7,591 nucleotides of DNA from an uncultured Lachnospiraceae bacterium (GTDB taxonomy: Bacteria; Bacillota; Clostridia; Lachnospirales; Lachnospiraceae), in the NCBI GenBank assembly GCA_910585465.1, contig CAJUEW010000045.1, positions 1-7,591 of the forward strand. Reading direction: 5' to 3'. The notes below the pieces were generated by a model. The model was given only the letters and a program-made list of their open reading frames with translations. It was not told the origin of the DNA and made no database searches. This document shows positions 1-6,380 of the stretch, piece after piece (the first letter of the stretch is position 1; each line of letters begins with the position of its first letter). Made by a program: the position numbers and the translations under genes.

Positions 1-372
1 CCTTTAGTTGCCTACTTAAAGATTTTGAAAAAACAGTATAAAAATCAAAATTTTTCGGGTTTTTACAATGTCGGGCCGGAGGACTGCGACTGTGTGACCA
101 CCGGAGAACTGGTCGATCTGTTCTGCAGATGCTGGGGGAACGGGCAAACCTGGGAAAACCGTTTTGAGGGCGGTCCCCATGAGGCCAATTTCCTGAAGCT
201 GGACTGCTCCAGGCTGAAACACGTCTTTGGCTGGAAGCCAAGATGGCATGTGGAGGAGGCTGTGGCCTATTCGGTGGAATGGGCGAAGGAATGGCAGGCA
301 GGACGGGATGTAGCCGCCTGTATGGACCGGCAGATTGAGGAATTCTTCGGGAAACAGATTGGAGATATATAA
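1..372 (+). CDS. rfbG: CDP-glucose 4,6-dehydratase, C-terminal part (5' end outside window)
   Basis: This is the 3' end of a CDP-glucose 4,6-dehydratase, an NAD-dependent extended SDR that converts CDP-D-glucose to CDP-4-keto-6-deoxy-D-glucose in the cytoplasm. That product is the entry point to 3,6-dideoxyhexoses and branched sugars such as yersiniose. The frame is open back to base 1, so the gene is cut by the window edge, and the TTG at 25 is not a real start: the residues before it (PLVAYLKILKKQ) continue the family pattern. About 123 residues are visible. The segments YNVGPED, GGPHEANFLKLDC, FGWKPRW and CMDRQIEEFF are hallmark C-terminal motifs of this family. The NAD-binding and catalytic YxxxK parts lie upstream and are not seen. 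The TAA stop overlaps the next ATG by one base (TAATG), suggesting coupling. Bases 61-360 are about 56% GC by hand count, clearly richer than the genes after it. The family call is firm; rfbH/rfbF-type partners, if any, would be upstream. Confidence 0.9.
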   Translation, partial: PLVAYLKILKKQYKNQNFSGFYNVGPEDCDCVTTGELVDLFCRCWGNGQTWENRFEGGPHEANFLKLDCSRLKHVFGWKPRWHVEEAVAYSVEWAKEWQAGRDVAACMDRQIEEFFGKQIGDI

Positions 373-1967
373 TGGGTGAAATTAAGCTTTTAGATTGTAC
401 TCTGCGCGATGGCGGTTATGTAAATGACTGGAACTTCGGACATAATAATCTGGTCAGTATTTTCGAGCGCTTAGTGGATGCCAATGTGGATATGATTGAG
501 ATCGGGTTTCTTGACGACAGAAGACCCTTTGATATTAACAGAAGTATTATGCCGGATACCGGCTGTGTGGAGAAAATATACGGCGATTTGGATCGCAGAC
601 AGGCAATGGTTTTGGGCATGATTGATTATGGGACATGCTCCCTGGAGCATATTCAGCCCTGCAAAGATTCTTACTTAGATGCCATACGTGTAATTTTTAA
701 GAAGCATTTAAGGGAACAGGCACTGTCCTTTTGCGCAGAGCTGAAGAAACTGGGTTATAAAGTTTTTGCCCAGCTGGTTTCTGTCACCAGCTACGAGGAT
801 GATGAAATGCTGGATCTTATCCGCATCGCAAATCAAGTGAAGCCTTATGCCGTTTCTATGGTGGACACCTATGGTTTGATGCATCAGGACAATTTAAAGC
901 ATTATTTTGATCTTTTAAACGAACATCTGGATCCGGAAATCGGACTTGGATACCATGCCCATAATAATTTTCAGATGGGTTATGCTAATTGTATTGAGAT
1001 GATGTCTCAGAAAACAGACCGCAACATGCTTGTGGACGGGACAATATATGGTATGGGAAAAAGCGCCGGCAATGCTCCTATTGAATTAATTGCCATGTAT
1101 CTAAACCATCGGTATGGGAAAAAGTATCATATCAGCCAGTTTCTGGAAGCAATAGACTCTAATATTATGAATTTTTATACACCGGCTACCTGGGGATATA
1201 ATATGTTCTATTATCTGGCGGCATCGAATGACTGTCATCCGAACTATGTTTCCTATTTAATGGAAAAGCGTACACTGTCGGTGAAATCTATCCATGAAAT
1301 TTTAGGAAAATTAAAAGGTGATAAAAAGCTTTTATACGATAGAAATTATGTGGAACAGTTATATAAGGAATACCAGGATATTGATGTGGATGACAAAGAA
1401 GATATAGCAGCTCTGACAGAAATTTTTAAAGATAAAGAAGTTTTGTTAATAGGACCCGGAATGAATATTCAAAAACAGGCGGACAGCGTTAACGCATATA
1501 TTCAACGTAAAAAACCGCTTGTTGTTTCTGTAAATTTTATTGCGGATCAGTTTGGAGTTGATTACATTTTTTTGAGCAATTCAAAACGATATCTGCAGCT
1601 TGCTACCGCACTTTCCAAAAAGGGACACTCTTTTAAAGTGATTGCCACCTCTAATGTGACTAAGACAAGCGGACGCTTTGACTACACGTTAAAAAACAGC
1701 ACGTTACTTGACGAAAAAGCGGAAATTATTGATAACTCATTTATTATGCTTTTAAAAGTAATGATCCGGGTAGGTGTAAATCATGTGGCGCTGGCCGGAT
1801 TTGACGGATATACAGGTGATACGGAGCAAAATTATATTAATCCTAATATGGAATATAGCTTTAATCAGAAGCAGGCAATAGCTTTGAATAAATATGTTTC
1901 AAGTGTACTGAAGGAAATGGAAGAGAAAATTACCCCGGAATTTATTACAGATTCTCTGTATGTGTAA
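372..1967 (+). CDS. HMGL/DRE-TIM aldolase fused to a C-terminal Rossmann-like domain
   Basis: The 531-residue protein has two parts. Residues about 3-270 form an HMGL-like (DRE-TIM) barrel resembling 4-hydroxy-2-oxovalerate aldolases. CTLRDGGY at 9-16 carries the catalytic Arg12 and metal-binding Asp13, YHAHNNF at 194-200 gives metal ligands His195 and His197, and GKSAGN at 229-234 matches the conserved closing loop. Family members make or break C-C bonds next to a carbonyl with a divalent metal, often using pyruvate or an acyl-CoA. Residues about 270-345 are a helical linker. Residues about 353-520 begin KEVLLIGPG and contain DYIFLSN and HVALAGFDGY; this resembles the DUF115/MptE-like or sialyltransferase-like Rossmann fold, so it could bind a nucleotide or nucleotide sugar (inference). 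The start has GGAG at 361-364, 7 nt upstream of the ATG, and overlaps the rfbG stop. It lies beside CDP-sugar and ThDP enzymes, not among meta-cleavage genes, so a role in unusual-sugar synthesis is likelier than aromatic degradation. The substrate is unknown. Confidence 0.85.
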   Translation: MGEIKLLDCTLRDGGYVNDWNFGHNNLVSIFERLVDANVDMIEIGFLDDRRPFDINRSIMPDTGCVEKIYGDLDRRQAMVLGMIDYGTCSLEHIQPCKDSYLDAIRVIFKKHLREQALSFCAELKKLGYKVFAQLVSVTSYEDDEMLDLIRIANQVKPYAVSMVDTYGLMHQDNLKHYFDLLNEHLDPEIGLGYHAHNNFQMGYANCIEMMSQKTDRNMLVDGTIYGMGKSAGNAPIELIAMYLNHRYGKKYHISQFLEAIDSNIMNFYTPATWGYNMFYYLAASNDCHPNYVSYLMEKRTLSVKSIHEILGKLKGDKKLLYDRNYVEQLYKEYQDIDVDDKEDIAALTEIFKDKEVLLIGPGMNIQKQADSVNAYIQRKKPLVVSVNFIADQFGVDYIFLSNSKRYLQLATALSKKGHSFKVIATSNVTKTSGRFDYTLKNSTLLDEKAEIIDNSFIMLLKVMIRVGVNHVALAGFDGYTGDTEQNYINPNMEYSFNQKQAIALNKYVSSVLKEMEEKITPEFITDSLYV

Positions 1968-2003
1968 AAGGCTCTTACCGGATTCGGATTTTCATATAAG
2001 AAT

Positions 2004-2018
2004 GGAGTGAATGCTATG
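2004..2018 (+). promoter_or_regulatory. Shine-Dalgarno site deciding the ThDP-enzyme start
   Basis: GGAG at 2004-2007 lies 8 nt before ATG 2016. The longer in-frame GTG at 2007 overlaps this site and has no good ribosome binding site of its own, so the 2016 start is preferred. ATG 2022, two codons downstream, is 14 nt from the site and less well placed. Confidence 0.65.
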
Positions 2019-3821
2019 AAAATGAAGGTTGCCGAATATATGGCAGATTTTTTTGTTAAACATGGGGTTGAGCATTGCTTTTTGATTACCGGCGGCGGTG
2101 CAATGCATCTGGATGATGCTTTTACCCATAAAGAAGGACTTAAATGTATTTTTAATCATCATGAACAGGCTTGTGCCATTGCCGCGGAGGGATATATGCG
2201 TTATTCCGGAAAACTGCCGTTAGTCTGTGTCACAAGCGGCCCCGGCGGCACCAATGCATTGACCGGAGTTCTTGGAGCGTGGCTTGACTCCATTCCAATG
2301 TTTGTAGTATCGGGACAGGTAAAAAGAATTACCACCATTCATGCGACGGATGCAAAAGTAAGACAAATTGGCGATCAGGAATTTAATATCACGGATTGTG
2401 TGGCGCCGATGACCAAATATGCTAAATTTGTCGATCAGGCTGAAGAAATTGCATATCATCTGGAGAAGGCTCTTTATCTCTGCAAAAATGGCAGAGGCGG
2501 CCCTGTATGGCTTGATATTCCTCTTGATATTCAGGCTGCTGTTATTGATACAGATGAGCTGGTTCATTTTCATATAACGGACGAGGATTCTGAAAAGGTT
2601 GTATATGATGAAAGCAATACAATAAAAATTATTGATAGAATCAAACAGGCAAAACGCCCGGTAATTCTTGCGGGAACAGGAATCCGTCTTGGCGATGCCA
2701 GAGAAGAGTTTATCCAGGTGGTAGATAAGCTGAATATTCCTGTTGTCACTGCATGGAATGCACATGACGTAATCTGGGATGAGCATCCGATGTATGCGGG
2801 GCGTCCGGGAACTATCGGTACGCGCGGCGGTAATTTTGTTGTGCAGAACTGTGATCTGCTGATTAGCCTGGGATGCCGGCTGAATATTCGTCAAATCAGC
2901 TATAACTATGACGATTTTGCGAAGGACGCGTACAAAATCATTGTTGACATCGACGGAGAGGAATTAAAGAAGCACACGATTCATCCGGATCTTCCCATTC
3001 ATGCAGATGTAAAGGATGTATTAAAGGCTTTATTAAACAGCGGATTTACAAATCATAATGAAGAGCATAAGAAATGGACCGCATGGTGCCGTAAGACAGA
3101 TGCCAGATATCCTGCGGCATTGCCGGAATACTATAAACAGCAGTCTCCTGTTAACCCATATGTATTTATGAGAAGGCTGTTTGAAAATCTGGATGAAAAT
3201 GAGACGGTTGTAACGGGAAATGGTTCTGCATGCGTTATTTCCTTCCAGGCAGCGCTCATAAAAAAAGGAACCAGACTTTTCACCAACTCCGGCTGTGCAA
3301 CCATGGGATACGGGGTTCCGTCAGCGCTTGGAGTCAGCTTTGCAAAGCATGGCGACAGAGTTATCTGCCTGGATGGCGACGGCAGCATACAAATGAATCT
3401 TCAGGAGCTGCAGACGATTGTTTATAATCATGCAAATATAAAAATCTTTGTATTGAACAATGATGGTTATCATTCCATGAGGCAGACGCAGAGCAATTTA
3501 TTCAAGGGCGCTTTGGCCGGTGTAAATAAAGAAAACGGCGTGAGCTTTCCTAATATGGAAAAGATTGCATATGCATATGATATCCCTTACTACCGCATTG
3601 GTTCTGTAGACAGTATTGACGAAACCGTACAAAAAGTACTTAATCTGGAAGGCCCTGTTATTTGCGAGGTAATGTTAGATAAAGCACAGTTCTTTGCGCC
3701 CAAACTCTCATCCAAGGTTCTTCCTGATGGAAAGATCGTATCACCTGCTATTGATGATTTGTCTCCATTCCTCTCCAGAGAAGAATATATGGATAACAAA
3801 AAAATAACGTATAGTGAATAA
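2016..3821 (+). CDS. Thiamine-diphosphate-dependent enzyme, acetolactate synthase/YerE-like
   Basis: This is a 601-residue, three-domain ThDP enzyme. The N-terminal Pyr domain has GGGAMH near 26-31, the cofactor-activating Glu50 in NHHEQACAIAAEGY, and SGPGGTNA at 74-81. The central domain (about 200-340) looks like the FAD/Rossmann domain of acetolactate synthases, with GTRGGNF and DLLISLGCRLN. The C-terminal PP domain has the GDG...NN motif (Gly454-Asp455-Gly456 to Asn481-Asn482). Such enzymes decarboxylate a 2-oxo acid, usually pyruvate, and add the two-carbon unit to an acceptor. At the position where acetohydroxyacid synthases have Q-W-Q, this protein has Q490-T491-Q492, so a housekeeping branched-chain amino acid role is unlikely and no ilvN or ilvC is adjacent. 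With a CDP-glucose dehydratase upstream, a YerE-type ligase adding acetyl to a keto-sugar is plausible (inference). I chose ATG 2016 because GGAG at 2004-2007 sits 8 nt upstream; GTG 2007 overlaps that site. Confidence 0.85.
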   Translation: MKMKVAEYMADFFVKHGVEHCFLITGGGAMHLDDAFTHKEGLKCIFNHHEQACAIAAEGYMRYSGKLPLVCVTSGPGGTNALTGVLGAWLDSIPMFVVSGQVKRITTIHATDAKVRQIGDQEFNITDCVAPMTKYAKFVDQAEEIAYHLEKALYLCKNGRGGPVWLDIPLDIQAAVIDTDELVHFHITDEDSEKVVYDESNTIKIIDRIKQAKRPVILAGTGIRLGDAREEFIQVVDKLNIPVVTAWNAHDVIWDEHPMYAGRPGTIGTRGGNFVVQNCDLLISLGCRLNIRQISYNYDDFAKDAYKIIVDIDGEELKKHTIHPDLPIHADVKDVLKALLNSGFTNHNEEHKKWTAWCRKTDARYPAALPEYYKQQSPVNPYVFMRRLFENLDENETVVTGNGSACVISFQAALIKKGTRLFTNSGCATMGYGVPSALGVSFAKHGDRVICLDGDGSIQMNLQELQTIVYNHANIKIFVLNNDGYHSMRQTQSNLFKGALAGVNKENGVSFPNMEKIAYAYDIPYYRIGSVDSIDETVQKVLNLEGPVICEVMLDKAQFFAPKLSSKVLPDGKIVSPAIDDLSPFLSREEYMDNKKITYSE

Positions 3822-3830
3822 TTAAATGAC

Positions 3831-3849
3831 AGGAGATATTCAAAAGATG
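3831..3849 (+). promoter_or_regulatory. Shine-Dalgarno site deciding the epimerase start
   Basis: AGGAG at 3831-3835 precedes ATG 3847 by 11 nt. It lies downstream of the alternative ATG 3826, so it can only serve the later start. The resulting protein begins MKKVIVTGATG, the typical N-terminus of this family. Confidence 0.6.
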
Positions 3850-4767
3850 AAAAAAGTAATTGTAACCGGTGCGACCGGAATGGTCGGAGCCTCTATGATT
3901 GAGCAGATGGCAGCCGATCGCATACAGGTTACTGCAATCATCAGGCCAAATTCTAAAAAAAGAAAAAATCTGATTGAACATCCGAATGTAAAGGTAGTGG
4001 AATGTGATATTAATCAGCTGGGGTCCCTGAAGGAAACTCTGGAGAAAGATTATGATACCTTTTATCATTTTGCATGGGACGGAACCTATGGAGAAAGCAG
4101 AAACGATGCAGTGCTTCAGGAACAAAATGTGAGGAATACGCTGGAAGCAGTTGAACTGGCATATTCTTCAGGCTGTAAAGTATTTGTAGGCGCCGGTTCT
4201 CAGGCAGAGTTTGGCTTTGTCGAAGGAGAATTATCTGATAAGGTGCCGAAAAATCCGGTTACCGGATATGGAATTGCAAAGTATTCCGCCGGAAGGCTGA
4301 GCGCTGTTATGTGTGAAAGACTTGGCATGCGTCAGTCCTGGGGACGGATTGTGAGTACCTATGGCCCGAGAGATAACAGTTACACAATGGTAATGTCCAG
4401 CATTATAGGAATGCTGAATGGGGAACGTATGAGCTTTACCAAAGGAGAACAGGTCTGGGACTACGTATATGGAGAAGACTGTTCCCGCGCATTTTATCTG
4501 ATTGGAAAACACGGCAGGCATGGGAAAGCATACACCATTGGTTCCGGAAAAAGTCGTTTGCTAAAGGAATATATTGCTGCCATTCGTGATGTGGTCAATC
4601 CTGAACTTGAAATCGGTCTTGGAGAACGTGACTATTACCCAAACCAGGTGATGCAGCTGACCGCGGATATCAGTGAGCTGACTGCGGATACCGGATTTCT
4701 TCCTGAAATTGATTTTGAAGAGGGGATTCGCAGAACTGCCAGATGGTATAAGGGAGAAGGCAGATGA
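3847..4767 (+). CDS. NAD(P)-dependent epimerase/dehydratase (extended SDR), likely nucleotide-sugar reductase or epimerase
   Basis: The 306-residue protein is an extended SDR. It starts with a beta strand and the dinucleotide motif VTGATGMVG (Gly8, Gly11, Gly14). YHFAW at 73-77 is the usual second NAD-contact strand, GAGSQAEFG carries catalytic Ser118, and YGIAK gives Tyr141 and Lys145. The C-terminal half (YGPRDN at 172-177, DYVYGED at 205-211) matches the nucleotide-sugar-binding half of RmlB/GalE/RfbJ-like enzymes. It probably reduces, epimerises or dehydrates a nucleotide-activated sugar in the cytoplasm. Beside a ThDP ligase and a CDP-glucose dehydratase it could play the part of YerF, which reduces the carbonyl of the branch, or of a 4-keto reductase; both are inferences. 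I preferred the second ATG, with AGGAG at 3831-3835 about 11 nt upstream, over ATG 3826, which has no such site and would add seven residues before the Rossmann strand. Its stop overlaps the next start by four bases (ATGA). Confidence 0.85.
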   Translation: MKKVIVTGATGMVGASMIEQMAADRIQVTAIIRPNSKKRKNLIEHPNVKVVECDINQLGSLKETLEKDYDTFYHFAWDGTYGESRNDAVLQEQNVRNTLEAVELAYSSGCKVFVGAGSQAEFGFVEGELSDKVPKNPVTGYGIAKYSAGRLSAVMCERLGMRQSWGRIVSTYGPRDNSYTMVMSSIIGMLNGERMSFTKGEQVWDYVYGEDCSRAFYLIGKHGRHGKAYTIGSGKSRLLKEYIAAIRDVVNPELEIGLGERDYYPNQVMQLTADISELTADTGFLPEIDFEEGIRRTARWYKGEGR

Positions 4768-5693
4768 AGCACATATCCATAATGACTCCCTGCTATAACG
4801 AGGAAGGGAATATCAGAAACATTTATCAGGCTGTTAAAGAACAATTTGAACGGCTGCCTCAATACACATACGAGCATATATTTATTGATAATTACTCTAC
4901 AGACCGTTCCAGGGAAATACTTCGCGAGCTGGCTGAGCAGGATAAGAATGTAAAGGTAATTCTGAATGCAAGAAATTTTGGTCCCAATCGTTCAGGCTCT
5001 TACGGTATGCTTCAGGGTACCGGTGATGCATTGATTTGCATTGTATGTGACTTACAGGATCCTCCTGAGATGATTCCTGCCTTTCTTCAAAAATGGGAGG
5101 AAGGCTATAAAGTAGTTTTAGGTCAAAAAACCGGAAGCCGGGAAAACCCCTTCATGTTTCAGATCCGTAAATTATACTATAAAATTATGGAATTGCTTTC
5201 GGAGACAGAGCATCTGGAAAATGTTACCGGATATGGGCTTTTTGATAAAGAAGTGCTGGATATGATTCGGTGGATGGACGATCCGGATCCGTACATACGA
5301 GGTCTGGTTCCCCAGCTTGGATACAAATGGTGCCTCGTGGAATATACACAGCAGAAACGCACGGCCGGAAAATCCAGCTATAATTTTAACCGGTATTTTG
5401 ATTTTGCAATTACTGGTTTAACACATGTTTCGAGAAAACCTCTCCGGCTGGCTACTATGACAGGATTTATATTGTCGGGCGTCAGTTTTGCCATTGCAAT
5501 AATATATCTGATTATGAAATTAGTTTACTGGGACAGCTTTCAGATGGGCACTGCCCCCATCTTAATCGGCATGTTTCTTCTGGGTTCTGTTCAGCTGGCC
5601 TTTATTGGAATTATCGGAGAATATATCAGCGCCATATTAACAAAGGTTACAAAACGTCCTATGGTGGTTGAGGAGGAACGGATTAATTTTTAA
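4764..5693 (+). CDS. Family 2 glycosyltransferase, DPM1/GtrB-like, with two C-terminal membrane helices
   Basis: The 309-residue protein begins with a GT-A domain of family 2 (ISIMTPCYNEEGNI at 4-17). It has the nucleotide-binding segment FIDNYSTD at 40-47 (Asp42), the metal-binding CDLQDPPE at 95-102 (Asp96, Asp99), and QKRTAGKSSYNF at 197-208, the RxxGxSxY-like signature of polyprenyl-phosphate glycosyltransferases. Two hydrophobic helices follow, at about 229-252 and 263-290, so the enzyme is anchored in the membrane with its catalytic domain in the cytoplasm. Family members such as GtrB, ArnC and DPM1 transfer a sugar from a nucleotide donor to undecaprenyl or dolichyl phosphate. Here the donor could be the sugar made by the neighbouring genes, or a common UDP-sugar; the sequence does not decide. 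The ATG overlaps the previous TGA (ATGA), with GGAG at 4753-4756 7 nt upstream. The length is normal for the family. Confidence 0.9.
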   Translation: MKHISIMTPCYNEEGNIRNIYQAVKEQFERLPQYTYEHIFIDNYSTDRSREILRELAEQDKNVKVILNARNFGPNRSGSYGMLQGTGDALICIVCDLQDPPEMIPAFLQKWEEGYKVVLGQKTGSRENPFMFQIRKLYYKIMELLSETEHLENVTGYGLFDKEVLDMIRWMDDPDPYIRGLVPQLGYKWCLVEYTQQKRTAGKSSYNFNRYFDFAITGLTHVSRKPLRLATMTGFILSGVSFAIAIIYLIMKLVYWDSFQMGTAPILIGMFLLGSVQLAFIGIIGEYISAILTKVTKRPMVVEEERINF

Positions 5694-5714
5694 GACGGAG
5701 GGCTGAAAGCAGTT

Positions 5715-6380
5715 ATGAGAAAAGCATTCATTACAGGCGGGTCAAGAGGAATCGGCAAAGCAATTGCATTGAAATTTCAGGAAAATGGTTATGAGGTGGT
5801 TACTCCATCCAGACAAGAACTGAATCTTACTGACGGTAATTCTATTGATGCATATATAGAAAAACATAAAAACGAGTATTTTGATGTCATTGTCAATAAT
5901 GCAGGCATTAATGATATTCATGAAATCAGTGATATTACGGACGAAGAGCTGGACAATATGATTCAGACCAATTTAGTTGCGCCTATTAAATTATTGCGCG
6001 GATTTACCGGTGAAATGAAGAAGCATCATTATGGAAGAATTGTCAATATTGGTTCCATATGGGCAGTTGTTTCCAAGGGGGGAAGGTGCGTTTACAGCGC
6101 CACAAAAAATGGTATTCATGGAGTGACCAATACTCTGGCAGTTGAATTGGCTCCGGACAATATTCTGGTAAATACAGTATGTCCTGGGTTCACACTTACA
6201 GAATTAACGAAAAAGAACAACACAGACAAAGAAATCAGGACAATCTCCGGCGATATTCCAATAGGAAGAATGGCAGAGCCAGAAGAAATTGCAGAGGTTG
6301 TATATTTCTTATGCAGTGATAAAAATACTTATTTGACAGGACAGAAAATCACGGTTGATGGAGGATTTTCAGAAAAATGA
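5715..6380 (+). CDS. Classical SDR oxidoreductase (FabG-like)
   Basis: The 221-residue protein is a classical short-chain dehydrogenase/reductase with a complete active site. It has TGGSRGIG at 7-14 (NAD(P) binding), NNAG at 61-64, Asn86, Ser114 in NIGS, Tyr127 and Lys131 in YSATK, then CPGF at 156-159 and the C-terminal DGGF. It is somewhat shorter than FabG (about 245 residues), with the losses in loops rather than motifs. It will reduce a ketone or oxidise an alcohol with NAD(P)H; the substrate cannot be read from the sequence. The fatty-acid role of FabG is unlikely because no fab genes are nearby. Its stop overlaps the start of the cyclase gene (ATGA), which suggests the two act together, for example by reducing a keto-cyclitol or preparing the cyclase substrate (inference). 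GGAGGG at 5697-5702 lies 12 nt before the ATG, and only 21 bp separate it from the glycosyltransferase gene. Confidence 0.88.
   Translation: MRKAFITGGSRGIGKAIALKFQENGYEVVTPSRQELNLTDGNSIDAYIEKHKNEYFDVIVNNAGINDIHEISDITDEELDNMIQTNLVAPIKLLRGFTGEMKKHHYGRIVNIGSIWAVVSKGGRCVYSATKNGIHGVTNTLAVELAPDNILVNTVCPGFTLTELTKKNNTDKEIRTISGDIPIGRMAEPEEIAEVVYFLCSDKNTYLTGQKITVDGGFSEK

Noticed and set aside
372..1967. Aromatic meta-cleavage aldolase (mhpE/bphI type)
   Set aside because: The partner acylating aldehyde dehydrogenase and hydratase are absent, the protein has an unrelated C-terminal domain, and the surroundings are sugar genes.
1972..2000. Internal promoter with TATAAG (-10-like) at 1995-2000 in the 48-bp gap before the ThDP gene
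   Set aside because: The -10 match is good but no acceptable -35 is found at 16-18 bp, and the gap sits inside a compact operon.
2007..2015. GTG 2007 as start of the ThDP enzyme
   Set aside because: The GTG overlaps the GGAG that best serves ATG 2016, and the extra three residues are not part of the family pattern.
2220..2894. Long antisense open frame (224 codons) opposite the ThDP enzyme gene
   Set aside because: It lies wholly inside a gene with clear family motifs, and its translation shows no recognisable domain. It is a shadow of the real frame.
2016..3821. Housekeeping acetolactate synthase (ilvB/alsS)
   Set aside because: The substrate-selecting Trp of the QWQ signature is replaced by Thr, and no branched-chain amino acid gene is adjacent.
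3826..3846. ATG 3826 as start of the epimerase
   Set aside because: It has no Shine-Dalgarno upstream and would add seven residues before the Rossmann strand; ATG 3847 has AGGAG in front.
3748..4125. Antisense open frame spanning the ThDP enzyme/epimerase junction
   Set aside because: It crosses two well-supported genes; its hydrophobic translation is the complement of ordinary coding sequence.
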